DNA of 16,011 bases, from contig MGOK01000144.1 in assembly GCA_001795335.1 (NCBI GenBank), forward strand, positions 1 through 16,011. The letters are read 5' to 3'. The translations under genes were made by a program, and so were the position numbers. Every line of letters starts with the position of its first letter. The stretch's first letter is position 1. This document shows, one piece after another, positions 1 through 6,334 of the stretch. This DNA comes from Chloroflexi bacterium RBG_19FT_COMBO_55_16 (lineage in GTDB: Bacteria; Chloroflexota; Anaerolineae; Anaerolineales; UBA4823). The notes under the pieces are model-generated. The model was not told the origin of the DNA and made no database searches. It saw nothing but the letters and a program-made list of their open reading frames with translations.

Positions 1-1
1 C

Positions 2-1864
2 CTGGTGCTCCTGTCTGGTTTAATCCTTGGTTTACTGTACGTGTTCCTCGTTCCACCCTGGCAGCATTACGATGAGCCAGGGCATTTTGAGTTCGCCTGG
101 TTGGTAGCTAATCGGGGTCAATTACCGAGCCTGGGCGAAGTAGATCAGCGGATGCGCCGTGAAATGGCCGCCTCGATGATGGAACACGATTTCTACAAGA
201 GTATGGGATTTCACCCTAATCTACTTCGACAAGAAGGGGAAATATGGATTGGGATTTCGCAAATCAATGACCGGCCGGTCTATTACTTCCTTCTAAGCGC
301 GATTATACGCTTCGTGCCAACCAGTGAAATAACTTTCCAGCTTTATTTGGGGCGACTGGTCTCCTTGATACTTTTCTTTATCTGTATCCTTTCAGCCAGG
401 GGTGTGGCAGTTGAACTGACGTCACCGGGTCATCCAATTCGCTGGATGCTTCCAGCCTCACTCGTGTTGCTGCCCGGGTTAACCGACATCATGACAGCCA
501 TCAACGACGACGTTGGAGCTACAGTAATATATTCCTTGTTTCTTTGGGCGGGTGTCCGTCTGATAGCCAGAGGTTTTAACTGGGCGCGGTTCCTGGTCTT
601 GCTGATTACTGCTGGTTTGTGTTTCTATACAAAAAATACAGTTACGATTGCAATCCTGTTGATCATATTACCGCTATTACTCTCAATTTTCCGCGGTAAG
701 CGCCGGCGTCTGGCGTGGGCAGCCATGGCGATAGGCGCAGTTGCCCTGGCGTCTTCTTTGTTCGCATGGGGTGATGCTGCGCTTTGGTATCGGATTACAC
801 TACCCGATCTCCCCACCCGCGAGAGGGCTCAGCAGGCTCCATTGGGCTCGAACGTGTTTAAATTTTCACTTTTCCCCCAAACTCCACCACCCAAGTTGAT
901 TCAGGTTATTCCTGTTTCGATTGAAGAAAATCTGCGTGGCAAACCGGTTACCCTCGGAGCCTGGATCTGGGCGAGCAAACCGGTAAAAGTGCGGACTCCG
1001 ATCCTTGTTACCCAAACTCAAACCATAGTCCAGGAAGTTGAGGTAGGTGTTCAGCCCTCTTTCTTTTCATTTTCGACCAAAATTAGACCGGATAACTCAA
1101 AATTGAATATAATCCTTTCGCCAGTTAAAGGCGCGGTGAAAGAAGCCTTTTCGGTATATTACGATGGGGTTGTTATGGTCGAAGGAAAGCGCCCGCCCGA
1201 TAAGCAGCCTGATTTTGACAACGCTGATGGAGAAAGAGGCCGGTGGGGAAAGTTTTCCTTCGTAAATGTCCTCCGCAACGGGTCCGCCGAAGACGCTTGG
1301 CCCTGGTTAAGGGATTGGGCTGATCGCTTCATTAGCAAATTATTTCCAGGAAGAGCTTCCCTTATTCTCGCTTTCTTGCTTGATCGGGCAGCAGCTAAGT
1401 CGTATTATCTGTCCACATTCATAAGAATTTCCCAATCCTTCTGGGCCAGGTTTGGTTGGGGGCATGTCCCCCTATTGGGAGAATACTCGTATCCGGTTTT
1501 GGGTTTTCTCACCCTGGTTGGGTTGGTTGGCGCATTGCTTTCAATGGGACGGCATCGAAAGAAATTGCAGTGGGATTTGATCTTCTTTTTTGGTATGTCT
1601 TTGCTTTTCATTTGGGGATTAACGATCATGCGCGGGAGCGGCTCGATTTTAGATGGGCGGTATCTGATCCCGGTGGCGCGTTATGCTTATCCGGCCATTA
1701 TCCCAACCATGTTGATTCTCAATTTGGGGTGGTTGGAACTTTTTTATTGGATTAAACGATTTATAAAAATTCCATCCACAGTGGGGTTTGCATTATTCCT
1801 ATTATTATTTTTAGGGTTGGATGCATTATCCTTACTAACTATTGTTAAATTCTATGGAAATTAA
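2..1864 (+). CDS. DUF2142-like multi-pass membrane protein (GT-C type), 5' truncated
   Basis: The reading frame is open to the left window edge, so the true start is probably upstream; a GTG at 5 is the first start codon inside the window. About 620 residues are visible (numbered from that GTG). A hydrophobic first helix leads into PPWQHYDEPGHF, with D23-E24 and H27, which resembles the acidic first-loop motif of DUF2142 and other GT-C lipid-linked-sugar transferases. INDDVGA near 167, FWARFGWGHVPL near 479 and GRYLIPVARY near 551 also fit DUF2142-like proteins. Around ten hydrophobic helices are visible. A soluble, beta-rich extracytoplasmic insert at about 265-440 contains LRGKPVTLGAWIWAS and resembles a carbohydrate-binding sandwich, followed by LRNGSAEDAWP. 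The likely role is transfer or handling of polyprenyl-linked sugars for a surface glycan. The acceptor and donor cannot be told. It stands 219 bp before the glycoside hydrolase genes on the same strand. Confidence 0.75.
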   Translation: MVLLSGLILGLLYVFLVPPWQHYDEPGHFEFAWLVANRGQLPSLGEVDQRMRREMAASMMEHDFYKSMGFHPNLLRQEGEIWIGISQINDRPVYYFLLSAIIRFVPTSEITFQLYLGRLVSLILFFICILSARGVAVELTSPGHPIRWMLPASLVLLPGLTDIMTAINDDVGATVIYSLFLWAGVRLIARGFNWARFLVLLITAGLCFYTKNTVTIAILLIILPLLLSIFRGKRRRLAWAAMAIGAVALASSLFAWGDAALWYRITLPDLPTRERAQQAPLGSNVFKFSLFPQTPPPKLIQVIPVSIEENLRGKPVTLGAWIWASKPVKVRTPILVTQTQTIVQEVEVGVQPSFFSFSTKIRPDNSKLNIILSPVKGAVKEAFSVYYDGVVMVEGKRPPDKQPDFDNADGERGRWGKFSFVNVLRNGSAEDAWPWLRDWADRFISKLFPGRASLILAFLLDRAAAKSYYLSTFIRISQSFWARFGWGHVPLLGEYSYPVLGFLTLVGLVGALLSMGRHRKKLQWDLIFFFGMSLLFIWGLTIMRGSGSILDGRYLIPVARYAYPAIIPTMLILNLGWLELFYWIKRFIKIPSTVGFALFLLLFLGLDALSLLTIVKFYGN

Positions 1865-1882
1865 ATCAGGCTTACTTTTTTG

Positions 1883-1947
1883 ATTGGACCATAGATTACA
1901 CTGATTTCACTGGTTTTTCCTTCGACAATCATTTTGACTGGTCCAAT
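1883..1947. repeat. 9-bp perfect inverted repeat, widely spaced
   Basis: ATTGGACCA at 1883-1891 is the exact reverse complement of TGGTCCAAT at 1939-1947, with 47 bp between the arms. It lies in the AT-rich gap just after the DUF2142-like gene. It could be a paired protein-binding site or a long-loop RNA stem. There is no T-run after the second arm, so it does not look like an intrinsic terminator. Confidence 0.4.
1894..1916 (+). repeat. Degenerate 9-bp tandem motif (GATTACACTGATTTCACTGG type)
   Basis: CACTGATTT (1899-1907) is followed directly by CACTGGTTT (1908-1916), preceded by GATTA. The 9-bp periodicity and wording recall the dispersed GATTACACAGATTTCACAG-like intergenic repeats known from many environmental bacterial genomes. 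Only one degenerate copy is present in this window, so the assignment is tentative. Confidence 0.25.
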
Positions 1948-1969
1948 AAGTACGACCAGCTTAGTAATA

Positions 1970-1978
1970 TGGTATAAA
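1970..1978 (+). promoter_or_regulatory. Candidate extended -10 promoter for the glycoside hydrolase operon
   Basis: TGGTATAAA combines a TGn extension with a 5/6 match to TATAAT. No good -35 hexamer sits at 16-18 bp; a TTGACT at 1934-1939 is too far upstream. If used, it would give a leader of about 100 nt that contains the hairpins at 2041-2065. This is a pattern match only. Confidence 0.3.
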
Positions 1979-2040
1979 TTATTCATATACATTTGAGATG
2001 CTTTGTGATATTGTTGGCTGCAAGGTTTATTTAATGCTTT

Positions 2041-2065
2041 CCAATAAATATATTGGGGTATCCCC
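2041..2065 (+). promoter_or_regulatory. Two overlapping short hairpins just before the ribosome binding site
   Basis: CCAATA (2041-2046) pairs with TATTGG (2051-2056) across a 4-nt loop, and GGGG (2055-2058) pairs with CCCC (2062-2065) across TAT. They share G2055-G2056, so the complete forms exclude each other. The pair ends 7 nt before the AGGAG of the next gene. It may be an operator palindrome or an RNA element affecting translation, and it may also be chance in AT-rich DNA. Confidence 0.3.
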
Positions 2066-2072
2066 TATCTTT

Positions 2073-2077
2073 AGGAG
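2073..2077 (+). promoter_or_regulatory. Ribosome binding site of the first glycoside hydrolase gene
   Basis: AGGAG lies 6 nt before the ATG at 2084. It fixes that start and marks the beginning of the three-gene hydrolase-hydrolase-glycosyltransferase unit. Confidence 0.75.
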
Positions 2078-2083
2078 TTTAAA

Positions 2084-3538
2084 ATGAATTTTGTGATCCG
2101 GCCGATTAAGCTGCTCCTGGTTGCCTTAGTTCTTATTTCTGCGGTTGGATTGTCCTTTCGACTGGTCCGGGATTCTGTCGCTTCTGCATCGACAGCCTCA
2201 TCCAGCTCGATGGTTTATTTACCCATCACTATTAAAGGATATCCACGGCCTGTGACAGGTTTTGGTGCACAAATCTTGCCTCATAAATCAACAAAGGTGA
2301 TGGGTTTCTTGAAGGAAGCGGATGTGTATTGGGTTCGGGTAAACGCGATTAATTGGAACGATATCGAACCTGATCCACACACCGAGCCTCCCACCTATAA
2401 ATGGGGAATGGTCAATGAATCCGGGCTGAGTTTTGCCGCTAAGAATGGAATGCAAATCATTGCCACGATCCGCTTTGCGCCAGATTGGGCGCAGAAAATT
2501 CCCGGTTATGCATGTGGTCCAATCGCACCAGAGGCATTGGATGAATTTGCCAAATTCTTGCAGGCGCTTGTGCAACGATATAGCTATCCCCCTTATAATA
2601 TCAAATACTGGGAGTTGGGCAATGAACCGGATATCGACTATAGATTGGCTGATCAAAACAGTGGTTTTGGATGTTGGGGGGATGAGAACGACCAATTTTA
2701 CGGGGGAGGATATTATGCTGAGATGCTGAAGGTGGCTTATCCGGCGATCAAGGCGGTCGATCCAACTGCCCAGGTGTTGATCGGCGGACTGCTCCTGGAT
2801 TGCGATCCTACTCATCCACCGGCGGGAAAGGATTGTAAACCGGCCAAATTTCTGGAAGGGATCTTGAGGAATGGGGGAGGACCCTTTTTTGATATCGTCA
2901 GTTTCCATGGTTACCCAACCTACTCGAGCTCTTCCCCCGACGGTGAATTGTATTATGATCTTAACTTCCCCAGCTGGGGGGCGCGCGGGGGTGTGGTGCT
3001 GGGTAAGGTGGATTTCCTGCGCGAGGTATTGGCCCAGTATGGGTTGGCCAAGCCGATAATGCACACGGAGGGGTCTTTGATCTGCCCGGAAACGAACGGT
3101 GCTGACTGTAATCCTCCAATTGAGGCTTTCTTTCAGGCTCAGGCGGACTATATCGTCTGGTTGTACGTGCGCAACTGGGCCGCAGGATTAAAAGGGACAA
3201 TCTGGTACCAATTCAACGGTTCTGGTTGGCGGTATGGGAGTATATTAGATGGAAACCAGGACCCCAAACCTGTGTATTACGCATTGGATTTCTTGACTCA
3301 AGAACTCAAAGGAGCAACTTATGTCGCTCCAGTCACCCAGTTTCCATCTATTGTGGGGTATGAGTTCAGGAATGCAACGAAGAAGATTTGGGTATTATGG
3401 TCTCCAGGCGCAGGCACTTATGCGATCCAGCTACCGGGCGGAGTACTGCAAGTCTACGATAAATATGGAACCGATATCACCCCGGCGGGACCCGAAATCA
3501 ATGTGAAGAGTCCGATCTACGTTGAATTCGCGCCTTGA
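2084..3538 (+). CDS. Exported clan GH-A glycoside hydrolase (GH39-like), paralogue 1
   Basis: This 484-residue protein opens with basic residues and a hydrophobic stretch (about 9-26), an export signal or N-terminal anchor, then a Ser/Ala-rich linker and MVYLPITIKG. The rest is a TIM-barrel glycosidase. WELGNEPD places the expected acid/base at E181 on strand 4, and MHTEGS places the expected nucleophile at E329 on strand 7, the standard retaining clan GH-A layout. Cysteines in YACGP, FGCWGD, LLDCDP, KDCKP, LICPE and ADCNPP are all kept in the paralogue downstream, which suggests disulfides and an extracytoplasmic location. A small beta domain follows the barrel (about 400-484). The substrate cannot be read from the sequence. 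A role in trimming or releasing a glycan made by the neighbouring glycosyltransferases is inferred from position. GH5 or another clan-A family remains possible. The start is set by AGGAG at 2073. Confidence 0.88.
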   Translation: MNFVIRPIKLLLVALVLISAVGLSFRLVRDSVASASTASSSSMVYLPITIKGYPRPVTGFGAQILPHKSTKVMGFLKEADVYWVRVNAINWNDIEPDPHTEPPTYKWGMVNESGLSFAAKNGMQIIATIRFAPDWAQKIPGYACGPIAPEALDEFAKFLQALVQRYSYPPYNIKYWELGNEPDIDYRLADQNSGFGCWGDENDQFYGGGYYAEMLKVAYPAIKAVDPTAQVLIGGLLLDCDPTHPPAGKDCKPAKFLEGILRNGGGPFFDIVSFHGYPTYSSSSPDGELYYDLNFPSWGARGGVVLGKVDFLREVLAQYGLAKPIMHTEGSLICPETNGADCNPPIEAFFQAQADYIVWLYVRNWAAGLKGTIWYQFNGSGWRYGSILDGNQDPKPVYYALDFLTQELKGATYVAPVTQFPSIVGYEFRNATKKIWVLWSPGAGTYAIQLPGGVLQVYDKYGTDITPAGPEINVKSPIYVEFAP

Positions 3539-3566
3539 TAGAGGGTGCTTGCAAGATTGGATATCA

Positions 3567-5045
3567 ATGATGAGACGATCACTTCTGCTCTTTAGCGTTG
3601 GATTGATTTTGACTTTGGGTATGGTTGCTTGCCGGGGCAAGTCCGTGACCGGTGAACTTATACCCGCTGTCGAACAACCCCAACAGACCCCAGCTTCCCC
3701 GGCGACTCCGAGCTCAGAATCGACATTAACCGATACACAGCTGCCTGCGCTAACCAACCTCCCATTGCCCATGATGGGAGCCGAAATCAATCGAATCGGC
3801 TCGGGACCAATCGTTAAATTGTTCGCAGAGGCAGGAGCGAGACTTGTGCGCCACAATTCACTGGTATGGTCTGACGTTGAGCCGGTCGAAGGAGAGCGTC
3901 ATTGGGAGGCCGTAGCGAAACTGGAAGAGGGACTGATCAATGTATCAAAACAGGGGCTTGACATTCTCCTGGTCGTTCGGAGCACACCGCCCTGGGCACA
4001 GCTTTATGAAGGTTCATATTGCGGACCGATTAAACCTGAAAAGTTTTCGGCTTTTGCTGTCTTTATCAGCGATCTAGTAGCTCGTTATAGTGTGCCACCT
4101 TTCAATGTTAAATACTGGGAATTAGGTAATGAACCGGATGTCGATCATGGTATGCTGCCTGGAAATAGTGTATTCGGGTGTTGGGGGGATGAGGAGAATG
4201 AATACTATGGGGGCGGGTATTATAGTGAAATGCTTAAGGCGGCTTATCCAGCGATCAAAGCGGCCGACCCAAGCGCCCAGGTGCTGATCGGTGGTCTGCT
4301 CCTGGATTGTGATCCCACCCATCCTCCGGAAGACAAGGATTGTAGACCAGCCAAGTTCCTGGAGGGGATCTTGATCAACGGGGGTGGGGATTATTTTGAT
4401 ATTGTCAGTTACCACGGCTACCCATTCTATTCGAGTGACACACCGGGGGGTGAGTTGTATTATGATGAGCACTTCCCGAGCTGGGAAGCGCGTGGAGGTG
4501 TTGTATTGGGTAAGGCAGATTATCTGCGTGAAGTAATGACCCAATACGGCGTCGAAAAGCCTTTGATGCATACCGAAGGAGCGATGATTTGTCCGGGATG
4601 GAATACAACCGATTGCAATCCTCCGGGGGAGGGATTTTATCAAGCCCAGGCAGATTATGTCGTTTGGTTGTATGTGAGAAACTGGGCTGAAGGAGTGCAA
4701 GGGACAATCTGGTTCCAGTTTGATGGTCCTGGTTGGCGTCACGGGGGGATGCTCGACAAAGATCAGGAGCCCAGGCTGGCCTACCTGGCTTTTAAATTTC
4801 TGCTTGATGAATTAAGCGAAGCAACCTATTTGGGGAAAGTCCAGGAATTTCCGGACTTAACCGGGTACGAATTTATATCAGGGACGAAGAAGATTTGGGT
4901 GCTCTGGTCAGGGGATGGACAGCCTCACCAGGCTCTGTTGCCACCCGATGTCAGTGGTATTCTGGATAAGTTCGGCAACCCACTCCAGGTTGAAGCGGGT
5001 GAAATTTCTATCCAGAGCCCTGTTTATGTTGAGTTTAGCCCTTGA
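3567..5045 (+). CDS. Clan GH-A glycoside hydrolase lipoprotein, paralogue 2
   Basis: ATG at 3567 is chosen over an in-frame TTG at 3522, which would overlap the previous gene and add 15 residues, because it places MMRRS and a hydrophobic core directly before GMVAC, a lipobox with C22 as the lipidated residue. The product has 492 residues. A Pro/Thr/Ser/Gln-rich tether (about 23-65) leads to the same TIM barrel as the upstream gene. The expected acid/base is E189 in WELGNEPD and the expected nucleophile is E337 in MHTEGA. Over a 93-residue central block (KYWELG... to ...NGGG), 73 residues match paralogue 1 by hand count, and all six noted barrel cysteines are kept. The N-termini are unrelated, so the two enzymes are probably displayed differently: one by signal peptide or anchor, one by lipid. 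Its TGA overlaps the start of the glycosyltransferase. The sugar substrate is unknown. Confidence 0.87.
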   Translation: MMRRSLLLFSVGLILTLGMVACRGKSVTGELIPAVEQPQQTPASPATPSSESTLTDTQLPALTNLPLPMMGAEINRIGSGPIVKLFAEAGARLVRHNSLVWSDVEPVEGERHWEAVAKLEEGLINVSKQGLDILLVVRSTPPWAQLYEGSYCGPIKPEKFSAFAVFISDLVARYSVPPFNVKYWELGNEPDVDHGMLPGNSVFGCWGDEENEYYGGGYYSEMLKAAYPAIKAADPSAQVLIGGLLLDCDPTHPPEDKDCRPAKFLEGILINGGGDYFDIVSYHGYPFYSSDTPGGELYYDEHFPSWEARGGVVLGKADYLREVMTQYGVEKPLMHTEGAMICPGWNTTDCNPPGEGFYQAQADYVVWLYVRNWAEGVQGTIWFQFDGPGWRHGGMLDKDQEPRLAYLAFKFLLDELSEATYLGKVQEFPDLTGYEFISGTKKIWVLWSGDGQPHQALLPPDVSGILDKFGNPLQVEAGEISIQSPVYVEFSP

Positions 5046-6304
5046 CCAGACCAGTATTGCTGGGGGCTATTTGGTCATTGTTCTTGCTCGCCAGCTGTTT
5101 GAACTTACGTTATTTATTGCGTAAGTATCCAACGCCACCAAAATATGCCTGGCTGTGGATAACTTTAATTGCCCTTTTCGCCCGGTTGATCCCGAATGTG
5201 ATCCTTCCGATGGGGGCGGAGTATGACATCGAGTCTTTTCGGATCGCAGGAAGCCTTATTCTGCAAGGAGAGGATGTGTATGCGAGTCCGTTAGCGATCG
5301 ACCGCCATCCTTACCTTCCCTTGCAGTTGTATTGGATGGCTGCTGCAGTGTGGATCGCTGATAATCTTAATCTATCCTACGTGGCAGTCTACCGGCTTCT
5401 TCCAATATTTGCCGATTTGGGCGTTGCCTTACTTTTGTTCCAGATCCTGCGGGTTAAAGATCAGCCGGCAGCATTTCACGGGGCTTTATGGTATGCACTC
5501 AGTCCGATCCCGGTATTCATCTCCGCTTATCATGGTCAATTTGACGCGCTGCCGATATTTCTGATAATCCTTGCGCTCTATTATTTGGGTAGATCCAGCT
5601 GGTTGAGCGGCACGTGGATGGGTTTAGCCATCCTGGCCAAGAGTTGGCCGGTTTTAGCGCTGCCATCTTTGATTCAAGGCGTGCGCAAGTTGCGCGATAA
5701 GGGTTCTTTGATACTGTTTGCGTTCCTGATCCCGCTGATTGGAGTGATAGCTTATTCGATTTTATTCAAAGCAGAAGTGTGGAATGTCCTTACCAGGGCG
5801 TTAGCTTATAACCGGGGGGTCGGTGTTTATGGGTATACCTACTTTATTCGACTGCTTTGGATGCTTGATCTGGTAAATAAACAGGTCTTCGAATTTGTCA
5901 TACATTATGGAAGGTTTCTAACATTGGCCATTCTGGGGCTGGTCTGGATAGTCCGGGGGCGGAAAGAAGCGCCGGCGGCCGGTATCCTGACGGTTCTGAT
6001 CACTTTCTTCGCGGTAACCCACGCTTTTGCGATCCAGTACCTGGGATGGCTGATCCCCTTCGGGATATTGAATTCAGAATATCGCTGGTTGAAATGGTAT
6101 TCCTTAGCAGCTTTTGGATATATGGCGCTGGTCTATTTCACTCTGATCCTGGATAACTCAATCACCCGCCTCCTGCCCTGGCCTGAGGCGGATTTGTTTA
6201 TTATCATCCCCGCGTCGATCCCTGTTTGGCTGCTGTCTCTTGCCTGGATGTTTACCCGCCTGCGCGGCTCTCATTCTAGAACTGCAGAGGTAGTGCCCGG
6301 GTAA
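5042..6304 (+). CDS. GT-C-type integral membrane glycosyltransferase (GT87/mannosyltransferase-like)
   Basis: This 420-residue polytopic protein has about ten hydrophobic helices. The TTG at 5042 overlaps the preceding stop as TTGA; no strong Shine-Dalgarno is seen and the first ATG in frame comes only at residue 57, so translational coupling to the hydrolase gene is likely. EYDIESFR places D62 in the first extracytoplasmic loop, where GT-C enzymes keep a catalytic acidic residue. YHGQFDALP (163-171) and LAKSWPVL (about 198-205) match the HxQFDxLP and Lys-Pro motifs of bacterial GT87/DUF2029-like polyprenyl-phosphate-sugar transferases. The expected reaction is transfer of a sugar from a lipid-phosphate donor to a glycan outside the membrane. 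Donor, acceptor and linkage cannot be told. Its close coupling to two exported glycosidases suggests one surface-polysaccharide pathway. It converges on the kinase gene with 21 bp between the stops. Confidence 0.82.
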   Translation: MTRPVLLGAIWSLFLLASCLNLRYLLRKYPTPPKYAWLWITLIALFARLIPNVILPMGAEYDIESFRIAGSLILQGEDVYASPLAIDRHPYLPLQLYWMAAAVWIADNLNLSYVAVYRLLPIFADLGVALLLFQILRVKDQPAAFHGALWYALSPIPVFISAYHGQFDALPIFLIILALYYLGRSSWLSGTWMGLAILAKSWPVLALPSLIQGVRKLRDKGSLILFAFLIPLIGVIAYSILFKAEVWNVLTRALAYNRGVGVYGYTYFIRLLWMLDLVNKQVFEFVIHYGRFLTLAILGLVWIVRGRKEAPAAGILTVLITFFAVTHAFAIQYLGWLIPFGILNSEYRWLKWYSLAAFGYMALVYFTLILDNSITRLLPWPEADLFIIIPASIPVWLLSLAWMFTRLRGSHSRTAEVVPG

Positions 6305-6313
6305 TAAAATTAA

Positions 6314-6334
6314 ACCCCCAAGTTATCAAGGGGT
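6314..6334 (-). terminator. Weak candidate intrinsic terminator of the kinase operon
   Basis: Read on the minus strand, ACCCC (from 6334) can pair with GGGGT (ending at 6314) around an 11-nt loop, followed by TTAATTTTATT. The 5-bp stem is short and overlaps the kinase stop codon. It lies where the two convergent transcription units meet, which is the main reason for noting it. Confidence 0.3.

Noticed and set aside
1456..1755. 99-codon frame overlapping the DUF2142-like gene in another frame
   Set aside because: Lies wholly inside a well-supported membrane protein and has no domain or start signal.
1871..1960. Intrinsic terminator after the first gene
   Set aside because: The T-rich stretch at 1875-1881 has no hairpin before it, and the 9-bp inverted repeat has a 47-bp loop and no following T-run.
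2288..3064. 258-codon open frame on the minus strand inside the first glycosidase
   Set aside because: It is antisense to a clear enzyme, has no ribosome binding site or recognised domain, and its likeness to a second antisense frame at 4122-4742 is fully explained by the sense genes being paralogues.
3522..3566. Upstream TTG start for the second glycosidase
   Set aside because: It would put 15 polar residues before the lipoprotein signal peptide and overlap the previous gene; ATG at 3567 gives a normal N-terminus and lipobox position.
4122..4742. 206-codon minus-strand frame inside the second glycosidase
   Set aside because: Mirror of the paralogous sense coding region; the apparent conservation with 2288-3064 comes from the sense strand.
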